A stretch of 64,000 nucleotides of DNA from Variovorax sp. dw_308 (GTDB lineage Bacteria; Pseudomonadota; Gammaproteobacteria; Burkholderiales; Burkholderiaceae_C). Positions within the stretch are counted from its first letter, which is position 1. Each line of letters begins with the position of its first letter. The notes under the pieces were generated by a model that saw only the letters and a list, made by a program, of their open reading frames with translations, had not been told where the DNA came from and did not search any database. The stretch is from NCBI RefSeq assembly GCF_019207085.1, contig NZ_JAATOM010000004.1, positions 496,001 through 560,000 of the forward strand, in the 5' to 3' direction. Both the position numbers and the translations under genes were made by a program. This document shows, in pieces, positions 17,350 to 24,726 of the stretch.

Positions 17350-18209
17350 TGAACTTCGCACCCGATTCCGACTCCGGCGCGCGCGCCGCCATCGAGCGTA
17401 TCGATGCGCTCTCCACGCACCACGACCCGGTGCACGAAGGCGTGCGCGTGCGCTGGCGGCGATTTGGCAGCGACGCCGGCAAGGCGCCACTGGTGCTGCT
17501 GCATGGCGGCCATGGCAGCTGGATGCATTGGCTGCGCAATGTGGAGGCGCTGTCGGCGGCGCGGGCCGTGTGGGTGCCGGACATGCCGGGCTTTGCAGAG
17601 TCCGGCACGCCCCCGGCGCCCGCGCCCGGCGAGGCCGCGATCGATCCGTTGCTGAAGGCCTTGGGTGGCACGCTCGATGCGCTCATCGGCGCCCGCACGC
17701 CGATCTGCCTCGGCGGCTTCTCGTTCGGTGGCCTGACGGCGGCCAAGTTCGCGGTGAAGCGCGGTGCGGTCGAGCGCCTGTTCCTGATCGGCAGCGGCGG
17801 CCATGCCACGTTGCGGCGGTTGAGCATCGAGATGATCAACTGGAAGAAGTCCGTGAATCGCGAGGCGGAGCGCGCCGCCCTTCAACACAACCTTGGCGCG
17901 CTGATGCTGCACGACAAGGCCTTCGACCCGCTGGCCTTCGAGATCCACGACATCTCCTGCCACGGCACGCGCTTTCGCAGCAAGGACGTATCGCTCTCAG
18001 GCGGCTTGCAGGCGGCGCTCGATGCGCTCGCGTGCCCGCAGTTGCTGGTGTGGGGCGAGTTCGACGTGACGGCCGATCCGCGGCCCGTGGTGGCAGCGTT
18101 GGTGGCAGGCCACCCGAACCGCGAGGGCGTGGTGATCGACGGCGCCGGCCACTGGACGCAGTACGAGCGGGCCGCAGAGATCAATGCGTTGTTGCTGCGT
18201 TGGCTCTGA
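17346..18209 (+). CDS. Alpha/beta hydrolase
   Basis: This 287-residue hydrolase of the MhpC-like group has the oxyanion-hole segment 'VLLHGGHGSWMHW', the nucleophile elbow 'LGGFSFGGLTA' (Ser), a likely acid in 'VWGEFDVTAD' and the catalytic His in 'GAGHWTQYE'. It is translationally coupled to cytochrome b561 through a 4-bp overlap. The substrate is unknown; the meta-cleavage type of fold fits with the nearby ring-opening dioxygenase, but the two genes are not in one operon. Confidence 0.85.
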   Translation: MMNFAPDSDSGARAAIERIDALSTHHDPVHEGVRVRWRRFGSDAGKAPLVLLHGGHGSWMHWLRNVEALSAARAVWVPDMPGFAESGTPPAPAPGEAAIDPLLKALGGTLDALIGARTPICLGGFSFGGLTAAKFAVKRGAVERLFLIGSGGHATLRRLSIEMINWKKSVNREAERAALQHNLGALMLHDKAFDPLAFEIHDISCHGTRFRSKDVSLSGGLQAALDALACPQLLVWGEFDVTADPRPVVAALVAGHPNREGVVIDGAGHWTQYERAAEINALLLRWL

Positions 18210-18217
18210 ATACGGGT

Positions 18218-18320
18218 ACCGAACGCAGAAGGAACACAAAACTACGCAAAGGTCGTAAAGAGGAATTCAAAGAGGATTTCTGGATTTTCTTTCGCGACCT
18301 TTGCGACTTCTGCGTTCGGT
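18218..18320. repeat. Imperfect inverted-repeat element between convergent genes
   Basis: The outer arms ACCGAACGCAGAAG (18218-18231) and CTTCTGCGTTCGGT (18307-18320) are perfect complements. The inner arms CGCAAAGGTCG (18245-18255) and CGACCTTTGCG (18295-18305) also pair. The sequence is less GC-rich than its surroundings and lies between the convergent hydrolase and DUF2164 genes. It could act as a bidirectional terminator and looks like a mobile intergenic repeat of the 'gaacgcagaag...cgcaaagg' type, which I recall being scattered in betaproteobacteria. Confidence 0.7.
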
Positions 18321-18351
18321 TCCCGTTCCCTTCCCGCATCCTTCAACGCGC

Positions 18352-18624
18352 CTATCGCGCCTTCTTCGCCTTCTCGTACTTCTGCCAGTACAGGAACGGT
18401 TCCTCGTGCACTTCGATGTCGATCTCGCTGATGCGGGCCTGCAGGCGCTCCTGCACTTCCGCGACGGCTTGGTTGTAGATGAGGGGCCCGACCTCCTCGA
18501 GGAAGAAGCCCAGCAGCGCGCCGGCCGCGATGTTGCCGATGCGCTCCTCCATGTGTTCGTTGAAGTAGCGTTCGATGGAGGCGACAGCCTGCTGGCGCGC
18601 CTCGCGCGGGATCTCGATGGTCAT
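18352..18624 (-). CDS. DUF2164 family protein
   Basis: This 90-residue cytosolic protein of the DUF2164 family is charged and helical: 'REARQQAVASIERYFNEH' is followed by 'GALLGFFLEEVGPLIYNQAV'. The length and residue pattern match the family, whose function is unknown. The ATG at 18624 overlaps the stop of the methyltransferase-like lipoprotein gene by 4 bp, so the two are coupled. Confidence 0.82.
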   Translation of the reverse strand: MTIEIPREARQQAVASIERYFNEHMEERIGNIAAGALLGFFLEEVGPLIYNQAVAEVQERLQARISEIDIEVHEEPFLYWQKYEKAKKAR

Positions 18625-19502
18625 GGCCTGACGAACTTGAGGACGAACTCGTCCTTGGGTTGCAAGGGCTCGGGCGTGTTCTTGTCGCGCGGGTCGTTCG
18701 GGTTTCGCAGGAACTGTCCTTCGGCCACCAGCCTGAAGCCGGCGCTTTCCACTTCGCTGCGCAGGAACGATTCCTCGACCCGGTGCAGCGTGCCAGATTC
18801 GGAGATGCCGGTGCCCGGGCGGCCTGCGTGGTCCGCGATCACGAACACCCCGCCCGGCTTCAAGGCGCGAAAGATGGCGCGGTTCATCTGCGCACGGTCC
18901 ACGCCCATGAAGCCCAGGTCGTGGTAGTTGAACATCAGCGTGACCAGGTCGAGTCCGCCGTTAGCGACCGCGGACGGCACCGGGTCCTCGAAGCGTTGCG
19001 GCACGGCCATGATGGGCGCGGCGAGGGCGTTGGCATCCTTCAGCCTGGCATTGCGTTCGGCCAGCGCGACGGCGGAAGGGCGCGGTCCGGCCGGCGCGCC
19101 CGCAACGGGTGGCGGGTTTGGCGCTGGCGCCGCGCCGCCCGACATGCCCTCCGGGGCGGCGGGTGCCGGGGCGACGCGGTTGGGGTCGCGCTGTGGCATC
19201 TGGCCGTAGACCACGCCCGTCGGCCCGATCGCGCGTGCCAGCAACTCGGTGGTGTAGCCGCCGGCCGCGCTCACATCCAGCGCCACCATGCCCGGACGGA
19301 CGCCGATGAAGGCGAGCATCTGGTCGGGCTTGCGGCGCAGATCGTTGATGCGATCGGGGCCGGTGCGGTCGGGGCTCGAGAGGATGGCGGCGATCCGGTC
19401 CTGCGATATCGCAGGCGGCTTGGTCGCACAGGCGTCCAGCAGGCAGACGACCGCTGCGAGCAGGAGGAAAAAGGCCCCTTGGAGAGTTCTTTGCGCGTAC
19501 AT
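18621..19502 (-). CDS. Exported methyltransferase-like lipoprotein (COG4798 type)
   Basis: This 293-residue protein starts at an ATG (19502) nine bases after GGCAGG; an ATG five codons upstream is possible. The N-terminus is a signal peptide ending in a lipobox-like 'CLLDAC' that fits lipid attachment, although Asp at -2 is not the preferred residue. The rest resembles predicted methyltransferases: motif I 'VALDVSAAGGYTTELLA', 'LDLVTLMFNYHD' and 'LKPGGVFVIADHAG'. A Pro/Ala-rich insert of about 35 residues (roughly 105-140) interrupts the domain. A SAM-fold protein outside the cytoplasm is odd, since SAM is not expected there. Confidence 0.78.
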   Translation of the reverse strand: MYAQRTLQGAFFLLLAAVVCLLDACATKPPAISQDRIAAILSSPDRTGPDRINDLRRKPDQMLAFIGVRPGMVALDVSAAGGYTTELLARAIGPTGVVYGQMPQRDPNRVAPAPAAPEGMSGGAAPAPNPPPVAGAPAGPRPSAVALAERNARLKDANALAAPIMAVPQRFEDPVPSAVANGGLDLVTLMFNYHDLGFMGVDRAQMNRAIFRALKPGGVFVIADHAGRPGTGISESGTLHRVEESFLRSEVESAGFRLVAEGQFLRNPNDPRDKNTPEPLQPKDEFVLKFVRP

Positions 19503-19672
19503 CGGTTGACCTGCCATCCTGTCGAGGTGCGCAGAGTTTAGTCAGCCGCGCCCTTCATGGCGACTGTTCCGTACATTCGAGGATCAGAACGTCGCGTTGG
19601 GAAACATCGCCGGGCGTTGCATCGACGGCCGACCTCCGCAACACTCGGTGGCTTTCCCCAAAGGACCATGCC

Positions 19673-20308
19673 ATGACGATTGCACGCACCCGTACCGTGT
19701 CGGCCGCCGCGCTGCCCATCGTGCTGCTGGCAAGCGCGCAGGCGTTCGCCGCATCGCCCAGCTTCAGCTGTGCCAAGCCCGGTGGCGCCGTGGAAGAAGC
19801 CATCTGCAAGGACGATGCGCTGGCGGCGCTGGACCGCGAGAACGCACGTGTCTACGGCCACGTGCGCGGCACATCCGGCCTGAGCTACGTGAAGAAGAAC
19901 GCGCTCATCGCGACGCAGCGGGGCTGGATCAAGGGGCGAAACGACTGCTGGAAGTCGGAGGATGCGAAGGCCTGCATCCGCGATCAGTATGTGATGCGCA
20001 TCGCGGAATTGCGCGCTGGCTATGCGGCGGCGCGCACGAAAGGCGGCGTCAGCGTCGGCCCCGTGGCTATTAAGTGCCCGGGCACGGTCGCCATGAACGC
20101 GACCTTCGTCAACGTCGACCCGCCGCTGGCCTACCTCGCCGGCGGCGACAACAGCCTCGTGATGACGATCGCCCAGTCAGGCTCGGGTGCGAGGTACACA
20201 GGCAAGTACCCGCAGGGAGAAGCCACGTTCTGGCAGAAGGGGCCCGAGGCCATCGTGCAGCTGCCGGGCGGCAAGGAAATGACTTGCAGTGTCGGGAAGC
20301 TGGACTGA
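19673..20308 (+). CDS. Periplasmic protein with LprI-like and MliC-like domains
   Basis: This 211-residue exported protein has a signal peptide ending near 'AQAFA|ASPS'. Residues 30-115 form an LprI/DUF1311-like helical module with conserved cysteines ('FSCAKPGGAVEEAICKD', 'RNDCWKSEDAKACIRDQY'). Residues 130-210 form a MliC-type beta barrel ('IKCPGTVAMNATFVNVDPP', 'ATFWQKGPEAIVQLPG', final 'MTCSV'). Both families include inhibitors of C-type lysozyme, so the protein probably protects peptidoglycan in the periplasm. It is monocistronic and convergent with the SDR region. Confidence 0.82.
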   Translation: MTIARTRTVSAAALPIVLLASAQAFAASPSFSCAKPGGAVEEAICKDDALAALDRENARVYGHVRGTSGLSYVKKNALIATQRGWIKGRNDCWKSEDAKACIRDQYVMRIAELRAGYAAARTKGGVSVGPVAIKCPGTVAMNATFVNVDPPLAYLAGGDNSLVMTIAQSGSGARYTGKYPQGEATFWQKGPEAIVQLPGGKEMTCSVGKLD

Positions 20309-20342
20309 CGCGACGCCGCGCACCCACTGCGCCTCTACCTCG

Positions 20343-21938
20343 TCAACCCGGCAGGTACTTCGCCAGTTCCCGCTCGATCACCTTCGGGTCGTCCTTCATC
20401 CCTGCGTTGATCCAGGCGGCGAAGTCGCCGACGTAGACCTCCTCGTCGCCGTTCTCCAGCCCCGCGAGCACGGCCCTGGCGACTTCGGCAGGAGAGGACA
20501 TCGGTCCCTGGAAGTCCTTGCTCATCTCGGTATCGACCGCGCCCGGCATCACGGCAACGACCAGCGTGCCCTTGGCCGCCAGTTCGGCGCGCACGCCTTC
20601 GGTCATGCGCAGGCCGGCGGCCTTGGCGGCGCACAGCGAGCCCATGCCCGGGATCGTGACCTTCGCGAGGATCGACATCATGTTGACGATGGCGCCGCTG
20701 CCGTCGAGCTGCGGCGCGAAGGCGCGGCACATGGCCAGCGTGCCCAGGTAGTTGGTCGTGACCTCGGCCTGCGCGTCGTCGAGCGAGCCGGCCGAGAGAA
20801 AGCCCTGGTGGCGGTTGATGCCGGCGTTGTTGACCAACAGGTTGACGTCGGTGCAGCGCGCCTTCACGGCGTCGATCTGTTCGGCGCGCGTGATGTCGAG
20901 GGTCAGCAGTTCGAGCCGGCCCGGATGCGCCTTGGCCAGCGCATCGAGCGATGCGGTGTTGCGCGCGGTGGCATAGACCTTCTTCGCGCCCGCGGACAGC
21001 AACTGCTGGACCAGTTCGAGGCCAATGCCGCGGTTGGCGCCGGTGACGAGGGCGATGGCGTTCTGGATCTTCATGGTGGAGGTCTCTTTCTTCAGTGAAA
21101 CGGGATGCTTCGGCGACAACCAGTCGTCGTCAATTTCAGGCAGGGGAATGGCGTCGAGCAGTGCCTGCGTGTACGGATGCTGCGGATGGGCGAAGACGGA
21201 TTCGGTAGGGCCGTGCTCGAGGATGCGGCCTTCGCGCATCACGACCACGCGGTCGCAGAGCACGCGCACCACCGACAGGTCATGGGTCACGAAGATCATG
21301 CCCATGCCCAGGCGCGCGCGCAACTCGCGCAGCAGCAGGAGGATGCGCGCCTGCGTCGACACGTCGAGGCCCGAGACGATCTCGTCGGCGACGATCAGGT
21401 CGGGCTCCAGCGCGATGGCGCGCGCGATGCCGACGCGCTGGCGCTGGCCGCCCGACAGCTCATGCGGATAGCGGCGGGCAAATTCGGCGGGCAGGCTGAC
21501 CTGTTCCAGCAGGGCCGCGGCCTTGTGCTCGAGCGCGGCCCGGGTCGGCGACGGGCCGAGCGCGCCATAGCTCAGCAAGGGTTGCACCACGATCTCGCCG
21601 ATGCGGCGCCGGGGATTCAATGCCGAGAGCGGGTCCTGGAAGATCATCTGCATGCGGGCGCGCAAGGGCCGCAATTCGACCTCGCCCATGTGCGTGACCT
21701 CGCGGCCGGCGAAGACGATCTCGCCTTGCTGCGGCTCGTAGAGGCGCAGCACCGTGCGCGCGAGTGTGGTCTTGCCCGAGCCCGATTCGCCCACCAGCGC
21801 GACGCACTCGCCACGCGCAACCGTCAGGTCGATCTCGTGCAGGATCGGTCGCAGCGGCGGCTTGCCGAACAGCGGGCGCATCGCCATGTCGGCCAGCGCC
21901 AGCGAGAGACCGCGCACGTCCAGCAGCGCCTCAGCCAT
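20343..21938 (-). CDS. Oligopeptide-type ABC ATPase joined in frame to a short-chain dehydrogenase
   Basis: This single 531-codon open frame has two halves. Residues 1-288 are a DppF/OppF-type ATPase (Walker A 'GESGSGKTTL', signature 'LSGGQRQRVGIAR', Walker B 'LIVADEIVSGLD', C-terminal 'HPQHPYTQALLDA'). From residue 289 (ATG at 21074) a 243-residue SDR starts: 'TGANRGIG' and 'VNNAGI' cofactor motifs, but Leu (137 of the SDR) in place of the catalytic Tyr of YxxxK, 'SLCAAKAA'. No stop separates them. Either a true fusion is made or the SDR also starts internally; its Shine-Dalgarno (AAAGAGA) is modest. The ATPase should power the importer encoded upstream. Confidence 0.8.
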   Translation of the reverse strand: MAEALLDVRGLSLALADMAMRPLFGKPPLRPILHEIDLTVARGECVALVGESGSGKTTLARTVLRLYEPQQGEIVFAGREVTHMGEVELRPLRARMQMIFQDPLSALNPRRRIGEIVVQPLLSYGALGPSPTRAALEHKAAALLEQVSLPAEFARRYPHELSGGQRQRVGIARAIALEPDLIVADEIVSGLDVSTQARILLLLRELRARLGMGMIFVTHDLSVVRVLCDRVVVMREGRILEHGPTESVFAHPQHPYTQALLDAIPLPEIDDDWLSPKHPVSLKKETSTMKIQNAIALVTGANRGIGLELVQQLLSAGAKKVYATARNTASLDALAKAHPGRLELLTLDITRAEQIDAVKARCTDVNLLVNNAGINRHQGFLSAGSLDDAQAEVTTNYLGTLAMCRAFAPQLDGSGAIVNMMSILAKVTIPGMGSLCAAKAAGLRMTEGVRAELAAKGTLVVAVMPGAVDTEMSKDFQGPMSSPAEVARAVLAGLENGDEEVYVGDFAAWINAGMKDDPKVIERELAKYLPG

Positions 21939-22836
21939 GCGGGTCCGCTTTCATGCGGGCGTGGAATGCGAGGTCGTAGCTCCGGGCCCTTGCCCAGAGG
22001 GCATCGGTGACGCCCGGGTCGATCGGCCGCAGCGCTTCCGCCGGGCGGTCGTACCGTGGCGTCGCAGCGAAGAGGGCGCGCGTGTAGTCGGTGCGCGGCG
22101 ACTCGATGATGGCGCGCACGGTGCCGTGCTCGACGATCCTGCCCGAATGGATGACGCTCACGGTATCGCACAGCTTGGCAACCAGCCCGAGGTTGTGGGT
22201 GATGAACAGCACGGCTGCCCCCTCGTCGCGTTGCAGGTCGCGCAGCAGGCGCAGCACCTGGCGCTGCACGGTGACGTCGAGCGCGGTGGTCGGCTCGTCG
22301 GCAATGATGAGCTTCGGCTTGCAGGCGAAGGCCATTGCGATCAGTACGCGCTGGCGCATGCCGCCGGACAACTCGTGCGGGTACTGGCGCACCACGGTGG
22401 CGGGCGAGCGCACTTGGACCGAGTCGAGCAGGTCCACGGCGCGCGCCGTGGCCTGCCTCGCGTCGAGCTTCAGGTGCAGGCGCAGCACGTCGCCGAGTTG
22501 TGCGCCGATCGTGTGGCCGGGGTTCAGTGCGGTCAGCGGATCCTGCGGGATCAGCGCGATGTCGCGGCCGAGGTACTCGCGCCGGGCCGATGGCCGCATG
22601 CCTAGCCAGTCCAGCCCCAGGAAGCGGATGCTGCCCGCAACGACCCGCATTTCCGGTGGCGTGATGCCGAGCACCGTGCGTCCGACCATGCTCTTGCCCG
22701 CACCGGATTCGCCCACGAGCGCATGCACTTCGCCGGCGCCGATGTCCAGGTCGATGCCGCGCAGGATCAGGCGTTCGGCGCGACCTCTCGCTGCACGCAG
22801 CGCAAGGTGAAGGTTGTCGATCTGCAGGACGCTCAT
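21931..22836 (-). CDS. Oligopeptide-type ABC importer ATPase (DppD/OppD-like)
   Basis: This 301-residue ATPase has Walker A 'GESGAGKSMV', signature 'LSGGMRQRVLIAMA', Walker B 'LIIADEPTTALD' and H-loop 'FITHNLGLVA', plus the C-terminal peptide-importer extension. The usual cluster of cysteines for an Fe-S site in that extension is not seen. It partners the second ATPase, whose start overlaps its stop by 8 bp. The two form the ATPase heterodimer of the importer made with the permeases at 22838-24657. Confidence 0.9.
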   Translation of the reverse strand: MSVLQIDNLHLALRAARGRAERLILRGIDLDIGAGEVHALVGESGAGKSMVGRTVLGITPPEMRVVAGSIRFLGLDWLGMRPSARREYLGRDIALIPQDPLTALNPGHTIGAQLGDVLRLHLKLDARQATARAVDLLDSVQVRSPATVVRQYPHELSGGMRQRVLIAMAFACKPKLIIADEPTTALDVTVQRQVLRLLRDLQRDEGAAVLFITHNLGLVAKLCDTVSVIHSGRIVEHGTVRAIIESPRTDYTRALFAATPRYDRPAEALRPIDPGVTDALWARARSYDLAFHARMKADPHG

Positions 22837-22837
22837 C

Positions 22838-23674
22838 TCAGCGCTTCGCCACCAGCGGATCGAGCGATTCGCGCAGGCCGTCGCCCAAGGCATTGCAGGC
22901 CAGCACCGTGAGCGCGATGGCGCCGATGGGCAGGCCCAGCAGCCACGGCGTCTGGTTGACATAGAGGCGGCCTTCCTGCACCAGGCCACCCCATGTCGGC
23001 ATGTCGCTCGACACCGAGAGACCCACGAAGGAGAGGATGGCTTCCACCACAACCGCCACGCCCATCTCCAGCGTGAACAGCGTGAGTAGCAGCGGTACGA
23101 CGTTGGGCAGCACCTCGCGCCACAGGATGGTGCTGCGCGATTGGCCGATGGTGCGCGCCGAGGTGACGTAGTCGAGGCTGGCCTGCACCTGCGTCTCGGC
23201 ACGCACGACGCGGCAGAAGCGGGTCCAGTCGATCACGGCGATGGCGAGCACCACCGACCCGAGTCCGGTGCCGACGACGGCCACCAGCACGATCGACAGC
23301 AGCACCGCCGGGAAGGACATCCAGACGTCGACCATGCGCGAAATGCCGGCGTCGACGAGGCCGCCGTGAAAGCCGGCCCACAGCCCCAGTGCCGTGCCGA
23401 TCAGCGCTGCAAACGTCGCGCCCGCGAAGGCCACGATCATCGCGGGCCGCGCGCCGTAGATGAGGCGCGAGAGGATGTCGCGTCCCAGGCTGTCGGTGCC
23501 GAAGATGTGCGTCGAGTCGCCGTCCGCGCTCCATGCCGGCGGCAGGCTCGCGGCCAGCAGGTCCTGGTCCAGCGGATCGTGCGGCGCGATCCACCTGGCC
23601 AACACGGCGCAGCACAGCACCAGCCCGATCACCACGAGGCCGAACCACACGCGCTTCTGCAAATGAACCTTCAT
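22838..23674 (-). CDS. Oligopeptide-type ABC importer permease (DppC-like)
   Basis: This 278-residue inner-membrane permease has an N-terminal helix ('VWFGLVVIGLVLCCAVLA'), the family motif 'HIFGTDSLGRDILSRLIYG' and the coupling EAA-type loop 'ARTIGQSRSTILWREVLPNV'. Five or six membrane helices are visible. It lies 1 bp from the downstream ATPase start and overlaps the upstream permease stop by 4 bp. It forms the heterodimeric channel with the DppB-like protein. Confidence 0.9.
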   Translation of the reverse strand: MKVHLQKRVWFGLVVIGLVLCCAVLARWIAPHDPLDQDLLAASLPPAWSADGDSTHIFGTDSLGRDILSRLIYGARPAMIVAFAGATFAALIGTALGLWAGFHGGLVDAGISRMVDVWMSFPAVLLSIVLVAVVGTGLGSVVLAIAVIDWTRFCRVVRAETQVQASLDYVTSARTIGQSRSTILWREVLPNVVPLLLTLFTLEMGVAVVVEAILSFVGLSVSSDMPTWGGLVQEGRLYVNQTPWLLGLPIGAIALTVLACNALGDGLRESLDPLVAKR

Positions 23675-24657
23675 CGGCGCAGCTTCGGATTCAGGCGGAT
23701 GTTGATCAGGTCGACCGCGAGATTCACCACGATGAACAGCACCGCGAAGGTCAGGACGATGCCCTGGATCAGCGGCAGGTCGCGGTTGATGACGGCGTCG
23801 ATGGCCATGTTGCCCAGTCCCGGCAGGCCGAACAGCTTTTCGATCAGCACCGTGCCGCCGATCAGGAAAGTGAACTGCACGCCTGTGAGCGTCAAGGCCG
23901 GCCCGAGCGCGTTGCGCAAGGCCTCGCGCCACAGCACCTGCCACGGACTGAAGCCCTTGACGCGGGCGATGAGGATGTAGTCCTGCGCCAGCACCTCCAG
24001 CAGCGAGGCCTTGAGCACGCGCGAGATCATCGCGGCCAGCGGCAAGGCCAGCGACAGTGCCGGCCACAGCATGTGATAGAGGGCCGAGCCAAAGACATCG
24101 AAGCGCCCGCGCAGGAGGCTTTCGAACAGCACAAAGCCGGTCGCCGAATCGAAGCGCAGGTCCGCATCGAGCAAGCCGAACACCGGCAGCACCGGCAGCA
24201 GCACGCCCAGGAACAGGATGCCGGCCAGGCCCCAGAGGAAGTCGGGGATCGCCGTCACAAAACCGGTCCACACGTCGACGCCGCGTTCGATGATGGTGCC
24301 GCGCCAGGTGATCGCCGCCAACGCCGCCGCCCCACCGATCAGCACCGCGAGCAGCAGCGCGAGCATCGACAGCTCCAGCGTCAGCGGAAGGTGCTCGCGC
24401 ACCAGGTCCAGCACGTCGCGCTTCAAGGTGATCGACTGGCCGAAGTGCCCGACAGAAGCCTGCCCCAGGTAGATGAAGAACTGCGCCGGCAGGCTCTTGT
24501 CGAAGCCGTACAGGGCGCGCAGTGCCCGGATGTCGTCCGGCGAGGCGCCCGGCCCGATCATCATCGCGATCGGGTCGCCGGGCGCCACGCGCAGCAGCAC
24601 GAACACCACCACCAGCACGCCCAGCAAGGTAGGCAGCGCCCATAGCAGGCGCCTCAT
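23671..24657 (-). CDS. Oligopeptide-type ABC importer permease (DppB-like)
   Basis: This 328-residue inner-membrane permease has the typical opening 'LLWALPTLLGVLVVVFVLLRVAPGDP', a long periplasmic loop ('LYGFDKSLPAQFFIYLG') and the EAA-type loop 'ARVKGFSPWQVLWREALRN'. It has six predicted helices and normal length. It lies 69 bp after the binding-protein gene and overlaps the DppC-like gene by 4 bp. Confidence 0.9.
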   Translation of the reverse strand: MRRLLWALPTLLGVLVVVFVLLRVAPGDPIAMMIGPGASPDDIRALRALYGFDKSLPAQFFIYLGQASVGHFGQSITLKRDVLDLVREHLPLTLELSMLALLLAVLIGGAAALAAITWRGTIIERGVDVWTGFVTAIPDFLWGLAGILFLGVLLPVLPVFGLLDADLRFDSATGFVLFESLLRGRFDVFGSALYHMLWPALSLALPLAAMISRVLKASLLEVLAQDYILIARVKGFSPWQVLWREALRNALGPALTLTGVQFTFLIGGTVLIEKLFGLPGLGNMAIDAVINRDLPLIQGIVLTFAVLFIVVNLAVDLINIRLNPKLRR

Positions 24658-24726
24658 TCCGCCGCCGCTCCAGCCCGATAGCTTGTCGCGCCGCCTTGAA
24701 CCGGCGACGGAATCAATGGCATGAAA

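Noticed and set aside
21931-23202. Upstream extension of the DppD-like ATPase frame
   Set aside because: The extra N-terminal part is Arg/Ser-rich and overlaps the permease gene; the ATG at 22836 gives the normal ATPase start.
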